Assembly (NCBI GenBank): GCA_964483105.1 | Contig: CAYZZU010000001.1 | Span: 1 to 64,000, forward strand | DNA: 64,000 nucleotides | Direction: 5' to 3' | From: CAYZZU01 sp964483105 | GTDB taxonomy: Bacteria > CG2-30-53-67 | Shown here: positions 1-8,970 of the stretch, piece after piece | Layout of the letters: every line of letters begins with the position of its first letter | Numbering within the stretch: the first letter of the stretch is position 1 | Notes under the pieces: model-generated | Seen by the model: the letters and a program-made list of their open reading frames with translations, nothing else | Told to the model about the DNA's origin: nothing | The model's database searches: none | Made by a program: the position numbers and the translations under genes

Positions 1-2
1 TC

Positions 3-1529
3 TATACCCACGCGACCATGAGACTCGACTACTCAAAGGCCGACGTCGAGGTGGAGCGGGATGGAGAGGCGGTCCCCGTGGTGTTGCAGGATGCCGGGGG
101 AAGCGCTCTTACGACTCTGGAACTGACCGTGAGGTTTTCGGATCGTCATCGTCTCCGTATTGCGCCGGGTATCCCCGCCCATCTTTCACTCGATTTAGAT
201 CTTCAGGCTTCGAACGACGTGGATATGACCCTCGACCCGCCCCTCGTGACGGTGGAGCCTTTCCTGGTCGCCGATGTCAATCCCGAACGTCCCAAGATCC
301 ATCGTGTCCGGGGTCCGCTCAAGAATGTTGATCTTCAGGGGGATTCCTTTGAAATCATGATCCGACCCCGGCAGTGGCGCCGGGGGGACTTCGGTTCCCT
401 CACGGTGCGCGTTGATGAGGCGACAGCCTATGAGATCGATGGGGAGACCTATACCGGGAAGGGAGGCCTGGGGGTCCTTGACGAGAAATCGTCCGGGACG
501 GCTGTGGTGGCCATCGGACGTCTCAACATGGCAATGCGTCAATTCGAAGCGACGGAGGTCTACGCGGGGTCGAGCGTTCCGGGGGGGCTTCTGGACGTGG
601 TGACTGGGAATATCACGGCAAGAGAAGGGGATACCCTGACTCTTCGCGGCGTGACATTGGCACGAACAGACGGGACCCTGGTTTTTCATGACGACGTGAC
701 CGTGCTTGTGGGGCCCGATACCCGGGTTGTCCGCCAAGCCCTTCCTGATGATGGACTGGGCAGGGACGATCTTTCCGTGGGGCAGCGGATTACGGTCTTT
801 GGCACCCTGACGAATCAACAACCAGGTTCTCTGGAACTGGATGCCACGGCCGGTCGGGTACGCATGCTGATGACCCCCCTCGCCGGTAAGGTGGTTTCAG
901 TTGCATCGGGTTCCCTGGTTATGGAACTGCAGTCGATCAGTCGGAGGAGCGTGTCGATCTATGATTTTACCGGAACCGGCATCGATCGTGACCATGATGC
1001 CGATCCTGCACGGTATGAAATCGATACGGGCGCCCTCGACCTTGGATCGCTTTTGCCCTCCGATCCGGTGCGTGTCCTCGGATTCGTTCGATCTTTCGGG
1101 GAGGCTCCGGACGACTTTGAGGCACGGACTGTAGTGGATCTTTCCTCTGTGAAATCGCCTCTTGCCGTTTCCTGGAAGGAGAAGGGGGCGGTATCTCCCT
1201 TTCTGAGTCTTTCTCCCCAAGGTATCGAGGTTAACCTGGACGAGGCGGAATTGGGACGGTTCCACCATGTGGTGCAGGGCGGCATTGTCACCGACCTCCT
1301 GAATTTGGAAACTTATCCTCTGATTCAGCCGGGAGATGAAAATCACGGTCTCTTTGCCATTCGTGGGGATGGCGTGGTACAAGTTTTTACCGTATTCGGG
1401 GATTTCGTGCAGGATCTCCAGGAGAAGCTGGACGGTTCCAATACGATGAAGGCCCTTTTTGCAACCGGTCATTTTGAAAATGGAGCGGCGACTCTGACTA
1501 CAGGCAGAATTGCCGTCAAGATACAATGA
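3..1529 (+). CDS. Hypothetical secreted-type protein with DUF5666-like beta repeats (5'-truncated)
   Basis: The reading frame is open to the window edge, so the gene very likely begins upstream; the first ATG in frame is at 18. The visible ~500 residues hold no membrane segment and no catalytic motif that I recognise. From about residue 190 there are repeated beta-rich units built on a pattern like GNITAREGDTLTLRG followed by a DDLSVGQRITVFG phrase, which resembles the OB-like DUF5666 repeat of secreted proteins. The N-terminal part may be the end of a DUF4382-like domain. Function is unknown. The domain names are judged by eye and are only moderately secure. Confidence 0.6.
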   Translation, partial: YTHATMRLDYSKADVEVERDGEAVPVVLQDAGGSALTTLELTVRFSDRHRLRIAPGIPAHLSLDLDLQASNDVDMTLDPPLVTVEPFLVADVNPERPKIHRVRGPLKNVDLQGDSFEIMIRPRQWRRGDFGSLTVRVDEATAYEIDGETYTGKGGLGVLDEKSSGTAVVAIGRLNMAMRQFEATEVYAGSSVPGGLLDVVTGNITAREGDTLTLRGVTLARTDGTLVFHDDVTVLVGPDTRVVRQALPDDGLGRDDLSVGQRITVFGTLTNQQPGSLELDATAGRVRMLMTPLAGKVVSVASGSLVMELQSISRRSVSIYDFTGTGIDRDHDADPARYEIDTGALDLGSLLPSDPVRVLGFVRSFGEAPDDFEARTVVDLSSVKSPLAVSWKEKGAVSPFLSLSPQGIEVNLDEAELGRFHHVVQGGIVTDLLNLETYPLIQPGDENHGLFAIRGDGVVQVFTVFGDFVQDLQEKLDGSNTMKALFATGHFENGAATLTTGRIAVKIQ

Positions 1530-1688
1530 TCGAACAATAAAATCATCGCCTCTTCCCCCCGAATTGTGGTAAAAGGAATCCGATCGATTGGATGTTGGCG
1601 GTTCGGAAGCGGAAAGAAGACCGCCGGATCCGGCTCCTGGAATCGTGGAACGTAAGGAGACGCTGAGGGGGGAGGAGGGCTCTCATTC
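1530..1688. other. Short intergenic gap before the MFS-PlsC gene
   Basis: This gap of about 160 bases has no coding signal. A purine-rich Shine-Dalgarno tract (GGGGGGAGGAGGG, about 1668-1680) precedes the ATG at 1689. I see no convincing promoter or terminator. Confidence 0.4.
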
Positions 1689-3524
1689 ATGCATTGCAAC
1701 CGTTCGGCAGACTCTTCGCGGAGGGGGTTGCCGGTTTCTTTTGCCTGGTTGAATACGACCCAGTTTCTGGGGGCTTTGAACGATAATATTTTCAAGTTTC
1801 TGCTTGTCTTTTTTCTGATCGATCGTCACGGTGCAGGGGAGGCGGGTACCATCGCCGCGAAGGCCGGGACGGTTTTCGTGATTCCCTTCCTGATCTTTTC
1901 ATCCGCCGCAGGGATCCTGGCGGACCGGATCAGCAAGCGGAGAATCCTCGTCGGCGTCAAGGTTGTCGAAGTGATTGTGATGCTGTTCGGGACCTTCGCC
2001 TTCTTCCGGGAGATGGAAGGGGGGCTCTATGCCGTGCTTTTTCTGATGGCCTCCCAGAGCGCCTGGTTCGGCCCTTCCAAGTACGGTGTTGTTCCGGAGC
2101 TGGTCCGGAAAGAGGAACTGTCGCGCGCGAACAGTTTACTGGAATCTTTCACCTATCTGGCGATTGTCCTGGGCTCCGCCCTGGCGCCGTTTCTGGCTCA
2201 GATCACGAAACCGGATTACGGGGCGGCCTCGATCTTCTGTATCGCAGTCGCGCTGACCGGTTGGGCCGCGAGTCAAAGAATCAAGCCGACATCCGCGGCG
2301 GGGTCGGAGAAAGCGCCGACGCTGTTTTTCGTCCGTGAGATCCTGGAAACTCTCAGAGAGATCCGTCCGGATGGTTTTCTGCTTCTGGCGGTTGTCGGTT
2401 CCGCCTATTTTCTCTTTCTCGGGGCCTTTGCGCAGATTAATCTCATTCCCTATGGGATGGAGACCCTCCACCTCACTCAAGAGCAAAGCGGGTATCTCTT
2501 CCTGGTGGCGGCTCTCGGAATCGGTATGGGATCCTTCCTTTCCGGAAAGCTTTCGGGACGGAACGTCGAATTCGGGGTGGTCCCGATCGGGGCCGTGGGA
2601 CTCACAGCCTCTTCTTTGTTGTTGTACCTGCTTCCTTCACGGTTGGGTCTGGTGATCCCGTCGGTGATCCTCTTCGGACTGAGCGCCGGACTTTTTATTG
2701 TTCCCCTTCAGTCTTTTATCCAGTTCCGCAGTCCCAGGAAGAAACTGGGGCAGGTCCTCGCCGCCTCCGGTTTTTTGAGCTGGGTCGGTGTGCTGATTGC
2801 ATCCGGATTGGCCTACTTCCTGAACGGACCCATGGGGTTATCGGCGGCCCAGGGATTCCTGGTGGTGGGATGTCTGACTCTCATTCTGACTCTGATTACC
2901 TGGATGACGCTGCCGGATTTTCTGATCCGTTTTTTTGCGTTGCTGGCTATGAAACTGGCCTACCGGATTCGGGTTCTGGGAGCTGAGAACGTTCCCGTGG
3001 AGGGACCTGCGCTCCTTGTGTCGAACCATGTTTCCTGGATCGACGCTTTGCTCCTGACCGCGACTCAGCAGCGACGGATCCGGTTTGTCATGGAGCGGGG
3101 GATCTACAACACACGCTTTCTGAAACCGTTCTTTCGGCTCATGGGGGTTCTCCCCGTATCGTCCCACGATTCCAGGGCAGAGAAGGTGGCCTTTTTCCGG
3201 GATGTCCGGATCGCGCTGGATCAGGGGTATATGGTCTGTATCTTTGCCGAAGGGGCGATTACGCGAAACGGAAGGGTCCAGGAGTTCAGACCCGGTCTGG
3301 AGCACATTCTGAGGGGAACCCGTTGCCCGGTCGTACCGGTTTACATCGGAGGCGTCTGGGGGAGTCTCTTCAGCTACGCCCACGGAAGATTCCCGGCGAA
3401 AGCGCCCCGTCCGGTGACGATCGTTTTCGGTGAACCCTTGCCGGAGTCCTGTCGGGCGCAGGATGTGCGGAATGCCGTGCTGGAGCTCTCCCCTTTCTAC
3501 CCGGAGGAGGAAGTGGGCTTGTAG
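1689..3524 (+). CDS. MFS transporter fused to PlsC-type 1-acylglycerol-3-phosphate acyltransferase
   Basis: Residues ~10-410 form a 12-helix major facilitator domain beginning WLNTTQFLGALNDNIFK, like the lysophospholipid transporter LplT. Residues ~425-611 form a PlsC acyltransferase: the catalytic HX4D box is NHVSWID (around residue 446) and the FPEGT-like box is present as FAEGAITRNG. Known relatives are Aas/LplT systems, in which lysophospholipid is flipped across the inner membrane and re-acylated. Here the acyl-ACP synthetase domain of the longer fusions is absent, so acyl-ACP or acyl-CoA must come from elsewhere. A role in lysophospholipid recycling is inferred. A strong GGAGG precedes the ATG. 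DUF3047 follows 57 bases downstream. Confidence 0.9.
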   Translation: MHCNRSADSSRRGLPVSFAWLNTTQFLGALNDNIFKFLLVFFLIDRHGAGEAGTIAAKAGTVFVIPFLIFSSAAGILADRISKRRILVGVKVVEVIVMLFGTFAFFREMEGGLYAVLFLMASQSAWFGPSKYGVVPELVRKEELSRANSLLESFTYLAIVLGSALAPFLAQITKPDYGAASIFCIAVALTGWAASQRIKPTSAAGSEKAPTLFFVREILETLREIRPDGFLLLAVVGSAYFLFLGAFAQINLIPYGMETLHLTQEQSGYLFLVAALGIGMGSFLSGKLSGRNVEFGVVPIGAVGLTASSLLLYLLPSRLGLVIPSVILFGLSAGLFIVPLQSFIQFRSPRKKLGQVLAASGFLSWVGVLIASGLAYFLNGPMGLSAAQGFLVVGCLTLILTLITWMTLPDFLIRFFALLAMKLAYRIRVLGAENVPVEGPALLVSNHVSWIDALLLTATQQRRIRFVMERGIYNTRFLKPFFRLMGVLPVSSHDSRAEKVAFFRDVRIALDQGYMVCIFAEGAITRNGRVQEFRPGLEHILRGTRCPVVPVYIGGVWGSLFSYAHGRFPAKAPRPVTIVFGEPLPESCRAQDVRNAVLELSPFYPEEEVGL

Positions 3525-3581
3525 AGGGGGGCGGGAAATCGGGCGCGTGCCTTGGGTGATTTCCACAAAGAGGAATGGAAC

Positions 3582-4244
3582 ATGAAAAAAGCTCTTTTGA
3601 TTTCGTTCTTGATTCTGCTTTGCGTGCTGATGGTGGTCCCACCCCTTCCTTCAACACCGCGATGGATCACGATTGATGACTTTGAGAGAGGGCTGACATC
3701 CCGGTGGGAAAAGCGAGCCTTCAGGGGGGAGACCCGATACGGGATCGTGAAAATGGAGGGAGGACATTGTCTTCGGGCGGAGAGCAGGGCGTCCGCCTCC
3801 GGCCTCTTCTATCGCATTGAATACGATGTGAAGGATTATCCGATCCTGACCTGGCGCTGGAAGGTGGAACATGTTCTGAAGAAGGGGGATGCCGAAAAAA
3901 AAGGGGGGGATGATTACGCGGCGAGGCTCTACGTGGTTTTCCCGGGGTTTTTCCCCGGATGGATCCGGAGTATCAACTATATCTGGGCCAACCGTCTTGC
4001 TAAGGGCAAGATGGTCCCGAACGCGTATACCTCCAGGAACATGATGGTGGCCGTGGAGAGTGGTGAAGAGTTCGCGGGGGAATGGGTTCAGGAACGCCGG
4101 AACGTTTATGAGGACTATCAGGCCTGTTTCGGTGCTAAACCCCCGAAGGTCGGGGCGATCGCCGTGATGACCGATACGGACGACACCCGGGAGACTGCCA
4201 CGGCCTACTATGATGACATACGGATCGGTCCGGGCCCGTTTTGA
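3582..4244 (+). CDS. DUF3047 family exported protein
   Basis: The chosen start (ATGAAAAAAGC) opens a clear signal peptide, MKKALLISFLILLCVLMVVP; an in-frame ATG 30 bases upstream would put charged residues ahead of it. Family hallmarks are visible: WRWKVEHVL, a GGDDYAARLYVVF stretch, the ANRLAKG segment, and a closing TDTDDTRETATAYYDDIRI. DUF3047 proteins are predicted periplasmic beta-sandwich proteins of unknown function, roughly this length (220 residues). It lies convergent with the HD-GYP gene, with a 47-base gap. Confidence 0.88.
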   Translation: MKKALLISFLILLCVLMVVPPLPSTPRWITIDDFERGLTSRWEKRAFRGETRYGIVKMEGGHCLRAESRASASGLFYRIEYDVKDYPILTWRWKVEHVLKKGDAEKKGGDDYAARLYVVFPGFFPGWIRSINYIWANRLAKGKMVPNAYTSRNMMVAVESGEEFAGEWVQERRNVYEDYQACFGAKPPKVGAIAVMTDTDDTRETATAYYDDIRIGPGPF

Positions 4245-4291
4245 ACCGGGAAGGTGGATGCGACGATCCCTTGCGGGTTCCTCACAGGTTG

Positions 4292-5731
4292 TCAGGGCAG
4301 TTTCCGGGTTTCTTCCTCAGTGAGGATGGAATCGATGGAGCGGAGGTAGCGGTTTTCACGTTTGTGGAAGTTCGTCAGGTTTACGATGCGTTGATCGTTC
4401 AGTTTGTTGTTTTCTGCGTCGTAGAGCAACTTGACGCGGGGTCGATAGGGATTTCTTGGATTGATTTCATGGACGATACCGATTTCTCCGGTATCGAGAC
4501 GGACCATCTCTCCCACGGGATGGAGGTTCGAGATCCGGGCGAAGAGGTTGAGAAGAAAGGGGTCAAGGGGTATGCCGGACATGATTTGAAATGTCTCCAC
4601 CTTGGATGTTTCAGAACGATAAGACCGAATGGTTCTCAGTGCGTCGAAGATATCAGCGATGGCGGTGATCCTGGAACAGAGATGGGGCCTCCGGTCTTTG
4701 TAGGTGACCGGATATCCACTCCCGTCGTAGCGGATATGGTGTTCGAAGGCTACGATCGGGGCCAGGTCGGGTATATCGCGGAACTGCGTCAGCATGGCCG
4801 CCCCTTCGGCCGGATGACGCTTTACGATCCCGAATTCATCCTCCGTGAGTCGGTCTTTTTTCTGAAGGATCTCCGAGGGGATCCGGATCTTCCCCGTGTC
4901 GTGCAGCAGTGAGGCAATTCCCAATTCCCTGAGCTGCGGCGGCGGAAACCCGAGCACCCTCCCCGTTGCGAGGCAGAGTGTGGAAACGTTCATCATGTGG
5001 GTGAAGGTATATTCATCGTGTTCCTTGATCTGTGAGACGAGGGGGATGGCATGGTTTTCCAGAATGATTCCGTTGAGGATGTGATCGACGATTTCTTTGG
5101 CCAGGCGGTATTCCATCAGCCGGTTTGTCCGGATCTGGTCGACCAGTTCCCGGGCGTCCTCCAGATATTCACGGACGATACGAATCTCTTCCGGGCGGAG
5201 CGAGCCGCTGCCGTCTTCGAAGTTCTCAACCACCGTTTCCGAGGAAAAATTTCCGGGAACGATGTGGGGCCACCTGGAATCCCGGTGGAATGTTCTTCCC
5301 GGATGGCCGGGCATATCCTCTTTGGTTTTCGCAAAGGATTTGAAAAAGTCGGCTATTTCTTCCCGGGTGATGCCGGAGTAAAGGACGATCTTTTCAATCC
5401 CGTTCATCTGAAAGATGTGCTTCAACCCCTCGGCTGATCCCTCCAGACGCTGGAGTTCCCCCGCGAGGAACAGCAGATCGGTGCCGATGAGTCCGATGGT
5501 AATCCGGTCCGATTCGTGGAAGAAATGTTTCAGGATGATTTCAATCCGATCGATTCCTGCTCTGATCTTCGGATGGGTGGAAGGGTAGAGTGAGAAGGCG
5601 TAATAAAGGGACGAGAAGGATTTTGCCAGATTTTCCACCGAAGGTTCCCGGGATGTGTCTCTGAAGAGATTCGTCGGAGTCGCATTTCCGGTTACTTCCG
5701 CTGTCTGTCGATGACTTTGTGTGGTGTTCAT
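4292..5731 (-). CDS. HD-GYP domain protein (putative cyclic-di-GMP phosphodiesterase)
   Basis: The C-terminal ~260 residues carry an HD-GYP domain: conserved H245, the LLHDTGK box (HD at 277-278), HPAEGA (H306) and EHHIRYDGSGYP (331-341). The usual HHE is HHI here, a variant that can occur in the family. Such domains hydrolyse cyclic-di-GMP with a di- or tri-iron centre. Residues ~30-130 form an extra N-terminal module with LYPSTHPKI. The neighbouring HEAT protein has a similar module, so the two probably share an input or partner. Its ATG overlaps the HEAT gene's stop by 4 bases, implying translational coupling. No membrane segment or receiver domain is seen. Confidence 0.88.
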   Translation of the reverse strand: MNTTQSHRQTAEVTGNATPTNLFRDTSREPSVENLAKSFSSLYYAFSLYPSTHPKIRAGIDRIEIILKHFFHESDRITIGLIGTDLLFLAGELQRLEGSAEGLKHIFQMNGIEKIVLYSGITREEIADFFKSFAKTKEDMPGHPGRTFHRDSRWPHIVPGNFSSETVVENFEDGSGSLRPEEIRIVREYLEDARELVDQIRTNRLMEYRLAKEIVDHILNGIILENHAIPLVSQIKEHDEYTFTHMMNVSTLCLATGRVLGFPPPQLRELGIASLLHDTGKIRIPSEILQKKDRLTEDEFGIVKRHPAEGAAMLTQFRDIPDLAPIVAFEHHIRYDGSGYPVTYKDRRPHLCSRITAIADIFDALRTIRSYRSETSKVETFQIMSGIPLDPFLLNLFARISNLHPVGEMVRLDTGEIGIVHEINPRNPYRPRVKLLYDAENNKLNDQRIVNLTNFHKRENRYLRSIDSILTEEETRKLP

Positions 5732-7677
5732 GCTGATACCCGGATGGTGTCCGCGCAGATCCTCTGAATCTTTCTGTTTCTGACGGTCAATCCTTCCTGG
5801 AGCGCCTCCCTCGCCTTGGGTGTGCCGATTCGTTTGAGCGCGTATGCGGCCGTTTTCCGGAGGTCCGGATCCGTCCGCTTGTCCCGGTTGAACAGCAGTC
5901 TTTTCAGTACAGGGACGACACGGTCTCCCCCGATCCTGGAGAGGGTGTGAATGGTTTCCCGGACCACCTGGAAGCGTGGATGATTCAGGAGCGGCATGAG
6001 GGGGGTGACACAGCTTGAATTGCCCGTTCTGCCCAGAATCATGACCGCGTTGCGCACCAGGTACCAGCGATCATCCTCCAATGTTTTCAGCAGCGCAGGG
6101 AGGGCTTCCTCTCCTAATTGGACCAGGAGGGTGGCAAGTCTCTTCCTGCCGGCGAGACCCTGTTCCTTGCCCAGTTGGACAAGCAGTCTTTCGGGAAGGC
6201 CTTCCTTTTTCCGGAAGAGAATTTCCCGCAATATTGTGAAATCCTCTTTGTTCATTTTCCCGATTTTATCCAGCAGAGTGGATACCCAGGAATCGTTTCC
6301 GGAGGGGAACAGGGTTTTCAGGATCTTTTCTTTCGATTCGGGCGGCCGATCTTCCGAAAGGGAAAGTTTCAGAACAGACAGGATCTCCCGGAGGTTCCCC
6401 CTGCGGGCGTTTTCCTCGAGCATTGCTTGAACCTCCCGGGAGAGTGACGACGGTAGATCCAGACTGTCGGACATCGGAATCAGGCCGAGAATGATTTGAG
6501 TCCGTCGATTCCGCAGAAAGTCCCGGTCCATGGTGGAACGGATCTTTTCCAGGATTTCCGGTTCAAAGGTTTCTTTCAACTCCGACAGATGGTAGCGGTT
6601 GAGGTCTTCCAGCAATTGATGATAGTCATCCGACATGAAGGGCTCCTCGGAGCCGGCAAGGATCAGCTTCCGGACCTCTCCCCAAATGAAGGGCGATGTT
6701 TTTTCGCCCTGCCGTTCCAGGGAGTCCGGATCCAGGTTGTCCAGGAGAGTGCGCCTCTTTTCAGGGTCCTGCGCAATTCCCTTAAATGTGGAGGCGATCC
6801 GGCTGTCCAGTTTTCCTCTCAGCACAATCGCGCTTGCCAATACCTTCAGGAGCATTCCGGCCGGAAAGTGGAGGAAGGTCTGGCGGATCATTTCGCGCGA
6901 CTCCTGGTCCATGGGGGCTTCAGAACAGGCCATGGACGCGATGTTTTTGCTGAAAGATGTTTGGTCTGATTTTGGCAGGGTGTCGTAGACCTTCTCCTGG
7001 ATCTCGGCAAAGAGTTTAGCATGATGGCTCACGGAGTGATCCGCACCCTTCACATTCTGATCTCGCAGGATTTTTTCCTGCAGGGTGAGCAAACCTTCCG
7101 GGTTCCTGATTGTCTCTGCCATTTTCCGGATAGAGGATCGATCCCCCTTCCGGACGTTCCGAATCAGGTGGATCCAGAAATCCCCGGGATTCCGGCTGGA
7201 CGACGTGGCCGTCTGTTGTTGCATAAGCTTTCGGTAATCTACAAACGATGGATGGATATGGGGGAATTGCGTTGCCGGGAAACCCTGTTGAACCGTCTCT
7301 TTTGATTGGAAATTTCCGGAGGATCCAAGGAGACGTCTCCAGAGTGATTCGTATTCCTCCCGGGTCAGGCCGGGTGTGATCCGTAAAGTCAGGACCCCGA
7401 ACTGATGAAGCTTCACGGCCAGATCATGGGAAATCCTTTGCTCTTCCTCATCTCCCGATCCGTGGAGGATGATCTCGTTTTCGGTGACGCCGAACCGGAG
7501 TTCACCCCGGTTTTTCAGAAAGGAGGTGATCTTACGGAACGTTCGCTTCAGGGTGGATTCCACTGTGGGGTGATTCCGGGGATAGAGCGTCAGAGTCTTT
7601 TGCAGAACTGAGAAATTCCGGAGAATCTCCCTGATTTCATTCAGAACGGCCTTTTCTTCGTCAACTGGAACAGTCAA
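5728..7677 (-). CDS. HEAT-repeat protein with N-terminal module shared with the HD-GYP neighbour
   Basis: The C-terminal third holds at least three HEAT repeats (EEALPALLKTLEDDRWYLVRN, NHPRFQVVRETIHTLSRIGG, and RKTAAYALKRIGTPKAREAL), which form an alpha-solenoid used for protein contacts. The N-terminal ~110 residues (QKTLTLYPRNHPTVEST ... TPGLTREEYE) match the pattern at the start of the HD-GYP protein. Two starts are possible. TTG at 7677 has an AGGAGGG 9 bases upstream. ATG at 7716 lacks a ribosome site and lies inside a promoter-like sequence. I prefer TTG. It is the first gene of a two-gene operon. Molecular function is unknown; signalling or motility is a guess. Confidence 0.75.
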   Translation of the reverse strand: MTVPVDEEKAVLNEIREILRNFSVLQKTLTLYPRNHPTVESTLKRTFRKITSFLKNRGELRFGVTENEIILHGSGDEEEQRISHDLAVKLHQFGVLTLRITPGLTREEYESLWRRLLGSSGNFQSKETVQQGFPATQFPHIHPSFVDYRKLMQQQTATSSSRNPGDFWIHLIRNVRKGDRSSIRKMAETIRNPEGLLTLQEKILRDQNVKGADHSVSHHAKLFAEIQEKVYDTLPKSDQTSFSKNIASMACSEAPMDQESREMIRQTFLHFPAGMLLKVLASAIVLRGKLDSRIASTFKGIAQDPEKRRTLLDNLDPDSLERQGEKTSPFIWGEVRKLILAGSEEPFMSDDYHQLLEDLNRYHLSELKETFEPEILEKIRSTMDRDFLRNRRTQIILGLIPMSDSLDLPSSLSREVQAMLEENARRGNLREILSVLKLSLSEDRPPESKEKILKTLFPSGNDSWVSTLLDKIGKMNKEDFTILREILFRKKEGLPERLLVQLGKEQGLAGRKRLATLLVQLGEEALPALLKTLEDDRWYLVRNAVMILGRTGNSSCVTPLMPLLNHPRFQVVRETIHTLSRIGGDRVVPVLKRLLFNRDKRTDPDLRKTAAYALKRIGTPKAREALQEGLTVRNRKIQRICADTIRVSA

Positions 7678-7701
7678 ACCGCTTTTCCCTCCTGTCTTTA
7701 T

Positions 7702-7731
7702 ATCATAACATCTCATACTCTATTTAGACAA
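7702..7731 (-). promoter_or_regulatory. Candidate sigma-70 promoter for the HEAT/HD-GYP operon
   Basis: On the minus strand TTGTCT (7731-7726) and TATGAT (7707-7702) are separated by 18 bases. If it is used, transcription would begin near 7695, downstream of the ATG at 7716. That supports the TTG start at 7677. Confidence 0.45.
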
Positions 7732-7954
7732 TTTTTTTGTGTCGGTTTGGTGACACTAAAGAAAAAGGAGGTCTTTTCGGCCATGGTCGGTATTCAACAC
7801 CTGCTCCTCCGAAAAATAAAACAGTATTTTTTTGCGACTTCCGGAGATTTATGAAGATGCAGGTTTTTTTCTGCTCCTTTCAAGTAGACTGGCCGCATTG
7901 TTTGCCGTTGCGCGCCGGCGGGGCGGCTGAAAGGTCTGATCGACCATCCGGTTT

Positions 7955-8338
7955 TCAGAGATCAACCAGGACCCTGTTCCGCTCCACGCGGACGGGGTAG
8001 ATGGTGAGATCTCCGGTCGGGGTCCGGACCATCTCCATCTTCTCATAGTGCATGTAATCCGGGGAGGCCTTGGGCTGGGGAAGCCAGGGGGGCGGGGGAA
8101 CGGGGCCGCTGAGGGCTTTTCCCGTCCGGACGTCAAACTGCGCCTTGTGAAGAGGGCATGTGAGGACGTGCCGGAGGAGCGATCCGTTCTTCATGGGGGC
8201 CTGAAGGTGTCCGCATGATTCACTGACGGCATGGTATGTTCCGTCCACGTTACATAGAAGGATCTTCTTCGGACCGTGGGTGAACTCTTTGATCCCGCCA
8301 GGTGCGATTTCATCAACCTTTGCCGCTTCGATCCACAT
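7955..8338 (-). CDS. Rieske [2Fe-2S] ferredoxin-like protein, second in operon
   Basis: This 127-residue protein has both Rieske ligand boxes: CGH in SESCGHLQAP and CPLH in TCPLHKAQFDVRTG. It has no membrane anchor or oxygenase domain, so it resembles small soluble Rieske ferredoxins (NirD/BphA3 type) that carry single electrons. The start is the ATG opening MWIEAAKVDEIAPGG, with an AGGGAC a few bases upstream; an ORF extension beyond it lies over the neighbouring gene. It is the last gene of the peroxiredoxin operon, 5 bases after the Grx-FTR stop. A role as electron carrier to the FTR domain is inferred from position. Confidence 0.88.
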   Translation of the reverse strand: MWIEAAKVDEIAPGGIKEFTHGPKKILLCNVDGTYHAVSESCGHLQAPMKNGSLLRHVLTCPLHKAQFDVRTGKALSGPVPPPPWLPQPKASPDYMHYEKMEMVRTPTGDLTIYPVRVERNRVLVDL

Positions 8339-8343
8339 CGTCC

Positions 8344-8970
8344 CTATTCCATCTCTTCTTCGGGAATCTGTTTCAGAACGGAGACGTCCTCCACATCGGA
8401 ATGGACGAACAGTCCGCACCAGCATCGCCGCATCCGGTTGAAGTGTTCACGGTGATAGGGGATGCAGGGACAAATGGCGCGGAGGTCTTCTTTCCGGTTC
8501 CCGGAGACCATTCTGCACGGGCAGAAGGGCATGCCGTACCTTCGCTCGTTCCTGGCCACCTGTTCCAGGAGGAATCCGGCTTCTTTAACATCGGGTGTGA
8601 ACCGGTACCCGAGAGCGGCCGCGGACGGGCCGAACATCATCCGGAGGGTCTCCCGCCGGGGGACCAGGAGGGGGTCTTCCTTCCAGTCCGCGTGTGCCGG
8701 GGAGGTCTCTTCGTGAATTTCCCTCAACCCGAGTCTCCGGGCCAGCCATTCCGGGTCGAATCCCACGCGCGTCTCGTCTCCGATCACGACGACCGGAATC
8801 GAAAAGCTTCCGCTGAGTTTATGGGCGCGCTCCCGCTGAGATTGATAATTCATTCCCCGTAAACGGTCGAGATCCGTGTAATCAAAGGGGACGTTGTGAC
8901 GCCTCAGAAATTCCTTGAGCCTTCGACAGGAACTGCAGGTGGAAAGGGTGAAGAGGAAAACTTTTCTCAT
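8344..8970 (-). CDS. Glutaredoxin / ferredoxin-thioredoxin reductase catalytic-chain fusion
   Basis: Residues 1-80 are a glutaredoxin-like thioredoxin fold with the redox pair CSSC (C12, C15) and a cis-Pro segment SIPVVVIG. Residues ~115-190 match the catalytic beta chain of ferredoxin:thioredoxin reductase: CPC (150-152), CPC (167-169) and CWCGLF (183-188). These give all six cysteines needed for the [4Fe-4S] cluster and adjacent active-site disulfide. FTR turns two one-electron steps from a ferredoxin into disulfide reduction. Fusing it to a glutaredoxin suggests the Grx domain is its direct substrate. It sits between two Rieske genes and downstream of a selenoperoxiredoxin; its ATG overlaps the preceding stop by 4 bases. 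Confidence 0.88.
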   Translation of the reverse strand: MRKVFLFTLSTCSSCRRLKEFLRRHNVPFDYTDLDRLRGMNYQSQRERAHKLSGSFSIPVVVIGDETRVGFDPEWLARRLGLREIHEETSPAHADWKEDPLLVPRRETLRMMFGPSAAALGYRFTPDVKEAGFLLEQVARNERRYGMPFCPCRMVSGNRKEDLRAICPCIPYHREHFNRMRRCWCGLFVHSDVEDVSVLKQIPEEEME

